Source: Streptosporangiaceae bacterium
Lineage (GTDB): Bacteria > Actinomycetota > Actinomycetes > Streptosporangiales > Streptosporangiaceae
Length of the DNA: 10,081 nt
Reading direction: 5' to 3'
NCBI GenBank assembly: GCA_030040475.1
Contig: JASHTQ010000530.1
Location: forward strand, 1-10,081
Made by a program: the position numbers and the translations under genes. The notes under the pieces were generated by a model, which was not told where the DNA came from, did not search any database, and saw only the letters and a list, made by a program, of their open reading frames with translations. Positions 1 to 6,549 of this stretch are shown here, in pieces. Within the stretch, counting starts at the first letter, position 1. Each line of letters opens with the position of its first letter.

Positions 1-105
1 CGCCTGTTATCAGCTGGTTACCCATCCGCCGCCAGCTGGCAGCCGGCCGGAGCCGGGTCGGCACGCTCCTGCCTCGGCCCGCGGGATCGCCGTCGCTCGA
101 GCGTT
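1..105. other. Non-coding stretch after the crotonase gene, with palindromes
   Basis: I see no credible gene here. On the minus strand it is the region just downstream of the crotonase stop codon. It holds an inverted repeat, CAGCTGG at 11-17 and CCAGCTG at 32-38 (7-bp arms, 14-nt loop), and a perfect 10-bp palindrome CGCTCGAGCG at 94-103, ending two bases before the stop codon. Either could fold in the transcript and stop transcription, but neither is followed by a U tract, so this is inference. Confidence 0.35.
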
Positions 106-915
106 CTAGCTGGGCGATTTCCCGCTCCGGGCGTTCAGCCTCGCGACCGAGGCCGCGACCGCGTCCCGGTGTTCCGCCGACGTATGCGCAAGCGCCTGGG
201 CGATGGCCGACGACTCCAGCGTGTCGGCCAGGGAGCCGTGCCGCGCGAACTTCATCAGCCGCTTCGCCGCGCGCACCGCATCTGGTGGATTCTGTGCAAT
301 TCGCCGGGCCAGCTCGCTGGCCCGGTCCAGAAGTTCCGCGTGCGGGTAAACGGCGGAAACAAGGCCTATCGACAATGCCGTTTCTGCGTCTATCGTATCG
401 CCCGTGAAGGTCAGCTCGCATGCTCTGGCATATCCGACAACTCGTTGCAGGAACCATGCGCCGCCATCGCCTGGTATCAGCCCCAGCCGGACGAAGCTCT
501 CCGCGAACTTCGCATTCTCCGAGGCCAGCCGAATGTCGCACATACACGCCAGGTCGCAGCCCGCACCGATTGCTGGCCCGTTTACCGCCGCGATTATCGG
601 TACCGCCAGCTCCTCTATTACTACGGGTATGCGCTGGATGCCGTCCCGGTAATGATCGACGGTACGCAGCGGCTCGGATCGGCGTCGCTCGATGTTCTCT
701 GCCATGGCAAAGATGTCACCGCCGGCCGAGAATGCGGTGCCCGAACCGGTCAGGATCACCGCCCGCACATTTACGTCCTGGCCCAGCCGGCGCAGCGAGG
801 TAACGAGATCCTGCACCATCGCCGGCTCCGATATGGGATTCCGCCGGTCCGGGCGATTCAGCGTCACCAGGGCGACGCCATCCCGCACTTCTAGCAGAAC
901 ATTGTCCTGTGTCAT
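106..915 (-). CDS. Enoyl-CoA hydratase/isomerase (crotonase) family protein, isomerase-like active site
   Basis: A complete 269-residue crotonase-fold protein, normal length for the family, which acts on acyl-CoA thioesters in the cytoplasm. The oxyanion-hole segments are SAGGD (63-67) and NGPAIGAGCD (112-121), followed by FVRLGLIP (141-148) and GDGG (149-152). When laid on rat mitochondrial enoyl-CoA hydratase from memory, the first catalytic Glu (144) corresponds to Asp121 and the second (164) to Phe141. PaaG-type ring-epoxide isomerases also have Phe there and a similar GGxWxLxR stretch, so an isomerase is more likely than a true hydratase. The exact substrate cannot be told. The ATG at 915 follows AAGGAAG with good spacing. 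Many codons end in A or T, unlike the neighbouring genes on the right. The AAA ATPase lies 65 bp upstream on the same strand, but nothing links the two functions. Confidence 0.9.
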   Translation of the reverse strand: MTQDNVLLEVRDGVALVTLNRPDRRNPISEPAMVQDLVTSLRRLGQDVNVRAVILTGSGTAFSAGGDIFAMAENIERRRSEPLRTVDHYRDGIQRIPVVIEELAVPIIAAVNGPAIGAGCDLACMCDIRLASENAKFAESFVRLGLIPGDGGAWFLQRVVGYARACELTFTGDTIDAETALSIGLVSAVYPHAELLDRASELARRIAQNPPDAVRAAKRLMKFARHGSLADTLESSAIAQALAHTSAEHRDAVAASVARLNARSGKSPS

Positions 916-980
916 TCCAACTTCCTTTCCAGTCCGGGGCGCTCAGATCCGGCGAGCACCGCGCCAGCTTGCTGGGGGGT

Positions 981-2393
981 TTACCAGGCTGCTATCAGGT
1001 CGGCCGGGGTGAAGACCGCGTCGGCGTGCGTGCGGGAAGCTCCCGAGCGGGAGACGGCGATGAGCGGGACCGGGTCGGGGGTGACCCGATCGCGGTGATG
1101 CTGCAGCGCTACCAGGTCGTGGTCGTCGAACTGGCCTGTCTCCAGCCACTTGACTGAGCCGAGGAACAGCAACTGCTTCGCGACAGGCTCCCGGTCGGCG
1201 CCGACGATGTCGATCTCGACGTCGTTGCTGCGCGTCCAGTAGCCGCCGATCACCGGCGCGACGGGGATGCCCTGGGCGGGCAGCAGGCGGGCGAGGGCCT
1301 CGCGGACCAGCGGCTCGACGGCGCGGCCGCGCCAGTCGGTCCAGCTCCGATCGATCCGCGCCAGGGTCAGATCCGAGCGCATCCGGTCGACCTCGGCCAG
1401 GTACGGGCCGAGGAAAGCGAGCCAGAACCGCAGGTAGGAATCCGTGATCCGGTACCGGCGCTCCTTCGACGGGGAAAGGGCGACCGGCAGGTCCCCCGCC
1501 ACGGCGCCCTTGCTGATCAGGAGGTCGGCTGCGCGGCTCAGCGTGGAGTGGGCGATGCCCCCGGCGGCCCGGGCAATATTGATGAAGGTCCGTTCTCCGC
1601 TGCCGATCGCGGCCAGGACCATCCGGGCCTGGGCCTGGTCGGGGAACTCCGCCGCGAGCGAGAGCTGAGCGGAAACCACCAGCGGGCTCACCGGGTTGGC
1701 CAGCTCACGGGCCAGGAAGGACCGCATGTCCTCACCATGCTGCCACCGGGCGCAGATGATCGGCAGGCCACCGGTGACCAGCGCCGCGTCAAAGGCCTCT
1801 GCCGCGCCCAGCCCGGCCATCGCCGCGACGTCGGCCGGGTTCAGTGGTCCCACCGCCAGTTGCGTGCCGCGCTGGTGGAACGGACGGCCATAGGAGCCTA
1901 GCGCCTCCATCATCGACAGGTCAGACCCGACAAGGATGAGCAGCACCGGCTTGTGAGACAGTTCCCGGTCCCACGCACGCTGCAGCACGCTCTCGAACGC
2001 ACCACCGGAATCCATCAGGTACGGCAGCTCGTCCAAGACGACGATGCTCGGTTCGACGTCGGGGAGCACTCCGGCCAGCTGGCGAAGCGCCGCGGCCCAG
2101 TTTCCCGGCACCGCCTCACCGAACACGTGTGCCTCGCGCAGCCCAGAGATACGTACCGCGTCGCTGAACTCCCGCAATGGCTCGCCACTGAACCCGATCT
2201 CGGCGGTGTAGAACACGCTCGGTACCTGCTGCTGCTCGATGAACTCCTCGACGAGCGCGGACTTGCCGATCCGCCGACGCCCCCGGACGATGACGCACTT
2301 CCCCGGCCGGGCAGAGCCAGCGAGCTCACGGACCTCGGCGAGCATCCCGTCAAGCAGAGCCAGCTCGCGCTGCCGTCCCACGAAGCCCGCCAC
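981..2393 (-). CDS. AAA-type ATPase with C-terminal DUF234 (COG1672 family)
   Basis: A 470-residue P-loop ATPase of the archaeal-ATPase/DUF234 family, whose role is not established. Near the start is FVGRQREL (4-11), typical of the family. Walker A is GRRRIGKS (38-45), and Walker B is VVLDELPYL, with Asp121-Glu122. A winged-helix-like stretch lies at about 265-320, and from about 312 comes the DUF234 part (RYRITDSYLRFWL). Near the C-terminus EID (393-395) and GSVKW (412-416) sit where family members carry a PD-(D/E)xK-like E-x-D and G-E-x-K-W motif; here the Glu is Ser413. I chose the GTG at 2393 because GGAGG stands 7 bp upstream and the family's first motif follows at once. The open frame continues upstream to 3200, but it would pass through the tRNA gene. 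The AT-rich patch upstream probably holds its promoter. Confidence 0.85.
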   Translation of the reverse strand: MAGFVGRQRELALLDGMLAEVRELAGSARPGKCVIVRGRRRIGKSALVEEFIEQQQVPSVFYTAEIGFSGEPLREFSDAVRISGLREAHVFGEAVPGNWAAALRQLAGVLPDVEPSIVVLDELPYLMDSGGAFESVLQRAWDRELSHKPVLLILVGSDLSMMEALGSYGRPFHQRGTQLAVGPLNPADVAAMAGLGAAEAFDAALVTGGLPIICARWQHGEDMRSFLARELANPVSPLVVSAQLSLAAEFPDQAQARMVLAAIGSGERTFINIARAAGGIAHSTLSRAADLLISKGAVAGDLPVALSPSKERRYRITDSYLRFWLAFLGPYLAEVDRMRSDLTLARIDRSWTDWRGRAVEPLVREALARLLPAQGIPVAPVIGGYWTRSNDVEIDIVGADREPVAKQLLFLGSVKWLETGQFDDHDLVALQHHRDRVTPDPVPLIAVSRSGASRTHADAVFTPADLIAAW

Positions 2394-2404
2394 GGCCCGC
2401 CCTC

Positions 2405-2460
2405 CAAGACTATCTGGATAGATACTTCTCCTAATAATACTATCTTCAGCGGAAGTATTC
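2405..2460. promoter_or_regulatory. AT-rich, repeat-rich control region of the AAA ATPase gene
   Basis: A sharp AT-rich patch in otherwise GC-rich DNA, just upstream of the ATPase ribosome site. It contains a dyad CTATC-TG-GATAG (2410-2421), an inverted repeat ATACTTC (2422-2428) / GAAGTAT (2452-2458), and a direct repeat ACTATCT at 2409-2415 and 2439-2445, exactly 30 bp apart. On the minus strand TATTAT (2439-2434) or TAGTAT (2442-2437) would serve as a -10 box, giving a leader of roughly 35 nt. I see no good -35 box. The dyad would lie in the leader close to the ribosome site, so it may be an operator or an RNA hairpin. Promoter role is inferred from position. Confidence 0.5.
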
Positions 2461-2686
2461 GGGGTGGTGTCGTCGAGCAGGGGCAGGCGGAAGCGGCGGT
2501 GCCGATCGGCCCACCCGAGTGGCTGACACGGGCGCTGGAGTGTTACCACCGTTCGTTCGGCCCAAAAATGACGATGCGGCGAGATCGGAGCGCGGAGGTC
2601 AGCGGGGGGCGCGGGACGGGGGTTGGCCGCAGCTCGCCGCGGGCAGGCCCCTGTGCTCGCACAGGGCAGCGAAAAGAACTGCTGAG
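2461..2686. other. Intergenic stretch between the tRNA 3' end and the ATPase control region
   Basis: About 226 bp with no credible gene. Its only clear structure is the hairpin at 2649-2666, described separately. A run of five A (T on the minus strand) occurs near 2563-2570, but I see no stem in front of it that would make a classical terminator. I found no copy of the tRNA 3' end here and no integrase remains. Confidence 0.4.
2649..2666 (-). terminator. Hairpin downstream of tRNA-Asn
   Basis: CCCTGTG (2649-2655) and CACAGGG (2660-2666) form a perfect 7-bp stem with a 4-nt loop, starting 21 nt past the tRNA 3' end. No T tract follows on the minus strand, so it would be the U-less type of terminator common in actinobacteria, or a processing signal. 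The role is inferred. Confidence 0.45.
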
Positions 2687-2759
2687 CTCCCGCGATAGGA
2701 CTCGAACCTATAACCTGCCGGTTAACAGCCGGACGCTCTGCCGATTGAGCTACGCGGGA
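2687..2759 (-). tRNA. tRNA-Asn (anticodon GTT)
   Basis: The 73-nt reverse complement folds as a full cloverleaf. The acceptor stem is TCCCGCG/CGCGGGA with discriminator G at 2687. The D arm is GCTC/GAGC, the anticodon stem CCGG/CCGG encloses the loop CTGTTAA (anticodon GTT), the variable loop has five bases, and the T arm is ATAGG-TTCGAGT-CCTAT. The pair that would close the anticodon stem (27:43) is a U/C mismatch. CCA is not encoded. Upstream, TACCCT on the minus strand (2777-2772) is a plausible -10 box, five to ten bases before the likely transcript start. The gene is divergent from the YtxH-like gene. Confidence 0.96.
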
Positions 2760-2860
2760 TCGACCCGGATAAGGGTAGCGCACCCGGGGCGCGGCCGTGA
2801 CGTTGCGGGGGCCGCCGCGGTCGTGGCGAGCAGGATGAGTACCCTGGGTCACAGGGGGAA

Positions 2861-2880
2861 GGTCATGTGTGCACATGACC
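2861..2880. promoter_or_regulatory. 20-bp dyad upstream of the YtxH-like gene (candidate operator)
   Basis: GGTCATGTGTGCACATGACC has two perfect 9-bp arms with a 2-bp centre. It lies 23 bp before the chosen start codon. TACCCT at 2840-2845 could be the -10 box of the gene, which would put the dyad just after the transcript start, a usual place for a dimeric repressor. It could also act as an RNA hairpin. The protein that binds it is unknown. Confidence 0.5.
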
Positions 2881-2903
2881 TCCAGGCACGAAAGGGGTGC
2901 CAC

Positions 2904-3233
2904 ATGCGGAACCGCGCCATCTTCCTCGCGGGGTTCGCGGCCGGCTTCGTGGCCGGCGCGCGGGCAGGGCGTGAGCGGTATGAGCAGATGAAGAAGTACG
3001 GTCGGCGCGCGCTGGAGAGCCCGGCCGTGCGGGCGGCCACCCGCGCAGCAGGCAACAAGGCGACCGAGCTCACCAAGGTGGCCGGGCAACGGGCCGCGGA
3101 GCGGATGCCGAAGATCACCGAGACGGCGAAGACCGGCGCGGGCAAGGTCCGCGGGCGGCTGGACCGGCTGCCTGGACGGCATGCGGACGACGGCCAGCAC
3201 GCGGGCGTGAACGGCACCAGGCCCGGCGACTAG
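2904..3233 (+). CDS. YtxH-like small membrane-anchored protein
   Basis: A 109-residue protein with one hydrophobic, glycine-rich segment at about residues 5-20 (FLAGFAAGFVAGARAG at 7-22), then a charged, Ala/Lys/Arg-rich helical tail that ends in a polar stretch. The pattern of a Gly-rich membrane anchor followed by GARAGRERYEQ is typical of short actinobacterial YtxH-domain proteins, which are tied to envelope or stress roles but have no known activity. I chose ATG 2904 because AAAGGGG lies about 7 bp upstream and the protein then begins as relatives do. An in-frame ATG at 2865 would add 13 residues (starting MCAHDLQARKG) and has GGGGGAAGG before it, so it cannot be excluded; it would place the 20-bp dyad across the start. 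The gene converges with the sigma factor gene. Confidence 0.8.
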   Translation: MRNRAIFLAGFAAGFVAGARAGRERYEQMKKYGRRALESPAVRAATRAAGNKATELTKVAGQRAAERMPKITETAKTGAGKVRGRLDRLPGRHADDGQHAGVNGTRPGD

Positions 3234-3272
3234 CCCGCGAGCGACGCGCGGGACCGGCGGCTAAGTCCGCCG
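3234..3272. terminator. Two tandem hairpins between convergent genes
   Basis: Stem 1 is CCCGCG (3234-3239) with CGCGGG (3247-3252). Stem 2 is CGGCGG (3255-3260) with CCGCCG (3267-3272). They start right after the stop codon of the YtxH-like gene and lie 20 bp past the sigma factor stop, so they could end transcription from both sides. There are no T tracts, so these are U-less candidates. Confidence 0.5.
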
Positions 3273-3292
3273 ACGGCGCCCGGCGCGGGCGG

Positions 3293-4474
3293 CTAGTCGA
3301 GGTACTCCCGCAGCATCTGGGCGCGGCTGGGGTGGCGGAGCTTGGCCAGGGTCTTCGACTCGATCTGCCTGATCCGCTCCCTGGTCACGCCGAACTCCCT
3401 GCCGACCTCCTCCAGCGTCCGCGGATGCCCGTCGGTGAGGCCGAACCGCAGCTGGATGATGCGCTGCTCGCGTTCGGCCAGCTCGTCGAGGACCCGCTCT
3501 AGCTGGTCCTGCAGCATGATGAACGCGGCGGCCTCGATCGGCACAACGGCGTCCGCGTCCTCGATGAAGTCCCCGAGGTCGGACTCCTCCTCGCCGATCG
3601 GGGACTGCAGCGACACCGGCTCCTGGGCGATCCGCTGGATCTCCGCGACCCGCTCGGGCTCCAGGCCCATCTCGGCCGCGATCTCCTCCGCGGTCGCCTC
3701 CCGGCCCAGCTCCTGGTGGAGCTGGCGCTGCACGCGAGACAGCTTGTTGATCGTCTCGACCATGTGCACCGGCACCCGGATGGTGCGCGCCTGGTCGGCG
3801 ATGGCCCTTGTGATGGCCTGGCGTATCCACCAGGTCGCGTAGGTGGAGAACTTGTAGCCGCGGGTGTAGTCGAACTTCTCCACGGCGCGGATCAAGCCGA
3901 GGTTCCCCTCCTGGATGAGGTCGAGGAAGACCAGCCCGCGGCCGATGTAGCGCTTGGCGATCGACACCACCAGGCGCAGGTTCGCCTCGATCAGCCGCTG
4001 CTTGGCCTTGACCCCCTCGCCGACGAGGAGCTCCAGGTCGCCGTGCACCGCGCCGAGGATCGGGAAGCCGCCGGACAGCTTCTCCTCGGCGAACAGGCCC
4101 GCCTCGATCGCCTTGGCCAGCTCCACCTCGTCCTCTGCGGTCAGCAGCGGGACGCGGCCGATCTCCCTGAGGTAGATCCGCACCAGGTCGCTGGTGGCGG
4201 CCCGTCTGCCGCCGTCGAGCCCGGCCGGGCGGATGTCGGCCTCGGCCTCGTCATCGCGCGGCACGTCGAGGACGTCGACGCCCTCGTCGGCCAGCGCGCG
4301 GACGGCCGCGTCCAGGGTCTCCGGACCCAGATCGGCGCGATCGAGCGCCACCATGACGTCAGCCATCGTCACGGCGCCTCGCTCCCGTCCTAGCGCCACG
4401 AGATCCGTCAGCTGCTCCGCTGGTGCTGGTCCGTTCGTTAGTACGGTGAGAGCCACGGGACCAGTGTGCGTCAC
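3293..4474 (-). CDS. RNA polymerase sigma-70 factor, RpoD/Hrd type
   Basis: A 393-residue sigma factor that directs RNA polymerase to -35/-10 promoters. A short region 1.1 spans about 20-70, region 1.2 begins at [13 protein letters not shown] (94-106), region 2 is [10 protein letters not shown] to [12 protein letters not shown] (161-245), region 3 about 246-325, and the region 4.2 helix-turn-helix is [19 protein letters not shown] (352-370). The extra stretch at 125-160 between 1.2 and 2.1 is normal. It lacks the long acidic N-terminal tail of HrdB/SigA (about 450-510 residues). From memory, Streptomyces hrdA, a non-essential group 2 factor, also lies near dnaG, so this may be a group 2 paralogue and not the housekeeping factor. 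The start is GTG at 4474; it has no clear ribosome site, but region 1.1 rules out starts much further in. dnaG lies 89 bp upstream on the same strand. Confidence 0.93.
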   Translation of the reverse strand: MTHTGPVALTVLTNGPAPAEQLTDLVALGRERGAVTMADVMVALDRADLGPETLDAAVRALADEGVDVLDVPRDDEAEADIRPAGLDGGRRAATSDLVRIYLREIGRVPLLTAEDEVELAKAIEAGLFAEEKLSGGFPILGAVHGDLELLVGEGVKAKQRLIEANLRLVVSIAKRYIGRGLVFLDLIQEGNLGLIRAVEKFDYTRGYKFSTYATWWIRQAITRAIADQARTIRVPVHMVETINKLSRVQRQLHQELGREATAEEIAAEMGLEPERVAEIQRIAQEPVSLQSPIGEEESDLGDFIEDADAVVPIEAAAFIMLQDQLERVLDELAEREQRIIQLRFGLTDGHPRTLEEVGREFGVTRERIRQIESKTLAKLRHPSRAQMLREYLD

Positions 4475-4519
4475 GAACGCATGGTTACGGGGGACCTAAT
4501 TTTGTCACCCTGGCGCTAC

Positions 4520-4547
4520 TTAACCGGACGGCATGCGTCCCTATAAT
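4520..4547 (+). promoter_or_regulatory. Near-consensus sigma-70 promoter facing into the 3' end of dnaG
   Basis: TTAACC (4520-4525), 16 bp, then TATAAT (4542-4547) on the plus strand. The spacer holds a 15-bp dyad, GGACG (4526-4530) and CGTCC (4536-4540). It would make RNA antisense to the end of dnaG. No plus-strand gene follows. A perfect TATAAT in this GC-rich setting is notable, but activity is not shown. Confidence 0.35.
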
Positions 4548-4563
4548 CACGCGCGACCCAGAA

Positions 4564-6516
4564 TCACCCTCCGGCGGCGCGGTCGATCAGCGACCGGCGC
4601 CGCGTTTCTAGGGCCATGAGGTCCCCGAACAACCGGCGGTGCGCGGTCTCCTCCTGCAGCGGGTTCGTCCGCTGCAGACGCGACTTCACCGCCTTGATCT
4701 CGCGGCTGACCGCCAGTTCACCCACCCGCGCTAGCTGCACATCGACGTACTTAGCGTCCGGCTCGCCCGGGATCTTCAGCGGCTCGACCGCAAGCTCGGC
4801 GATGAATCCCTGTACACGTTCGTTTGGCGCCGCCTCGCACAACCGGATCACCCATTCCCGAGTGCTGCCGACCATGGCCGTACCGCCAATGGCGGTGATC
4901 AGGGTGAACACTGCTGCATGCCTGGGCATGGTGAACGCCGCCACGCCAAGCGCATCAAACTCAGGCCCGCACAGTGCCGGCCGCTGGATGGCGAGCTTGA
5001 GCACCTCGCGCTCGACCCGGACCACCGGGTCGTTCAGATCGTAGGGCTGGCCGACGTCGCCCTGCTTCTCGTCATCGGGCGACTCGTCTCCATTTATTCC
5101 GAACGAACCGTGGCGACCGTTCTGGGCTCGGTGCGTGCGGTCACTGGCGGAGGCGCGCGTGCCGCCGCGCCTAGACCGGGCACCGGTCTCTCCTGACTGG
5201 GCGCGGACCCGTGCCAACACGAACCCTTCGTCCAGCAACCCTAGCCACCGATCCAGGTTGACCGCGTACCGGTCGCGCAGGGCCTTGTCCTTGATCTTGG
5301 ACACGATCGGCGCGGCCTCGTCAAGCGCGGCGAGCTGGCCCTCTGTGGTATTTAGGTCGTGATGGGCGAGCACGCCCTTGATTGCGAACTCGAACAGCGG
5401 GACGCGGCGGGCGATCAGGTCTTTTAGGGCAGCGTTGCCGTGCTGTAGCCGCAGGTCGCAGGGGTCGAGGCCGTCAGGCTGCACGGTTACGAAGGTCTGG
5501 GTTACAAACTTCGCTTCCATGCTGAACGCACGTAGCGCGGCGCGCTGCCCGGCCGCGTCGCCGTCGAAGGTGAAGATCACCTCGCCGGCCGACCCCTCGG
5601 TGTCCATGATCAGCCTGCGCAGCACCTTGACGTGGTCCTCGCCGAACGACGTGCCGCAGGTCGCCACGGCGGTCGGCACCCCGGCCAGGTGGCAGGCCAT
5701 CACGTCGGTGTAGCCCTCGACGATGACCGCCTGCCGGCGCTGCGCGATCTCCCGCTTGGCCAGGTCCGCGCCGTACAGCACGGTGCTCTTGCGGAACAGC
5801 GTGGTCTCCGGCGTGTTGAGGTACTTGGGCCCGTCCTCTTCCGGGTCGAGCTTGCGGGCGCCGAACGCGATCACGTCGCCTGACAGGTCCCTGATCGGCC
5901 ACATCAGCCGGCCGCGGAACCTGTCCCGCGGGCCGCGGTTGCCCTGGATGGCCAGGCCGGCCGCGATCAGCTCGGTGTCGGCGAAGCCGCGGCCGCGCAG
6001 GTGCCTGGTCAGGTCCTCCCAGGCCCTCGGCGAGTAGCCGACGCCGAACCGCTCCGCGTCGGCGGGCTCGAAGCCGCGCTCGGCCAGGAACTGCCTGGCG
6101 TGGTCGGCGTCTGGTTTACCTAGCTGCTCCGCGTAGAACTCGGCGGCGGCCCGGTGCGCGTCGATCAGTCTGCGGCGATGGCTCTGCTCCTGGCCGGGCA
6201 CGTAGCCGCCCTGCTCGTAGCGCAGGTCGATGCCCGCCCGTCCGGCCAGCTTCTCCACCGCCTCGACGAAGCTGAGCCCGTCGATCTTCTGGACGAATTT
6301 GATCAGGTCGCCGCCCTCGCCGCAGCCGTGGCAGTACCACAGGCCGCGGGCCGGGGTGACGTTGAACGAGGGCGTCTTCTCGTCGTGGAACGGGCACAGG
6401 CCCTTGAGCGAGCCGCCACCCGCGTTCCGCAGCTGCAGGTACTCACCGACCACCTCGTCGATGGGGGATCGCTCGCGGATCGCCGCGATGTCCTCGTCGC
6501 GGATCCGCCCAGCCAT
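4564..6516 (-). CDS. dnaG: DNA primase DnaG
   Basis: A complete 650-residue primase, which makes the short RNA primers for Okazaki fragments and works with the DnaB helicase at the fork. The CHC2 zinc ribbon uses Cys41, His44, Cys62 and Cys65 within LCPFHDEKTPSF and YCHGCGEGGD. The catalytic core carries the TOPRIM Glu267 in IVEGYTD and the acidic pair Asp318 and Asp320 in TFDGDAAG. A low-complexity, Arg/Ser-rich linker at about 435-490 leads to the C-terminal helicase-binding part from VVRVEREVLKLA. The ATG at 6516 follows GGAGGT with 5-bp spacing. A minus-strand -10 box TAGACT (6555-6550) gives a leader of about 26 nt. Codon use changes inside the gene: the first half ends nearly always in G or C, while the part after about residue 320 has many A- and T-ending codons. 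The sigma factor gene follows at 89 bp. Confidence 0.98.
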   Translation of the reverse strand: MAGRIRDEDIAAIRERSPIDEVVGEYLQLRNAGGGSLKGLCPFHDEKTPSFNVTPARGLWYCHGCGEGGDLIKFVQKIDGLSFVEAVEKLAGRAGIDLRYEQGGYVPGQEQSHRRRLIDAHRAAAEFYAEQLGKPDADHARQFLAERGFEPADAERFGVGYSPRAWEDLTRHLRGRGFADTELIAAGLAIQGNRGPRDRFRGRLMWPIRDLSGDVIAFGARKLDPEEDGPKYLNTPETTLFRKSTVLYGADLAKREIAQRRQAVIVEGYTDVMACHLAGVPTAVATCGTSFGEDHVKVLRRLIMDTEGSAGEVIFTFDGDAAGQRAALRAFSMEAKFVTQTFVTVQPDGLDPCDLRLQHGNAALKDLIARRVPLFEFAIKGVLAHHDLNTTEGQLAALDEAAPIVSKIKDKALRDRYAVNLDRWLGLLDEGFVLARVRAQSGETGARSRRGGTRASASDRTHRAQNGRHGSFGINGDESPDDEKQGDVGQPYDLNDPVVRVEREVLKLAIQRPALCGPEFDALGVAAFTMPRHAAVFTLITAIGGTAMVGSTREWVIRLCEAAPNERVQGFIAELAVEPLKIPGEPDAKYVDVQLARVGELAVSREIKAVKSRLQRTNPLQEETAHRRLFGDLMALETRRRSLIDRAAGG

Positions 6517-6549
6517 CAGCCACCTCCGCTTTCGTCTCCCGTCGCGGCG

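Noticed and set aside
169..894. Long plus-strand open frame antisense to the crotonase gene
   Set aside because: It has no recognisable domain and a composition typical of a shadow frame, while the minus strand shows clear crotonase motifs and a good ribosome site.
964..975. Hairpin CCAGC-TT-GCTGG between the ATPase and the crotonase gene
   Set aside because: The stem is only 5 bp with a 2-nt loop and no T tract follows, so I do not call it a terminator.
2119..2133. SOS-box-like sequence CGAACACGTGTGCC
   Set aside because: The right half does not match GTTCG, and it lies inside the ATPase coding region, not at a promoter.
1953..2864. Upstream part of the plus-strand frame that ends in the YtxH-like gene
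   Set aside because: It is antisense to the ATPase and the tRNA and shows no domain; the real start is at 2904 (or 2865).
2394..3200. N-terminal extension of the AAA ATPase frame
   Set aside because: It reads through the tRNA-Asn gene and the YtxH-like gene, has no conserved sequence, and the family start motif with a ribosome site is at 2393.
3716..4393. Plus-strand frame antisense to the sigma factor gene
   Set aside because: It mirrors a highly conserved sigma-70 gene on the other strand; no domain is visible.
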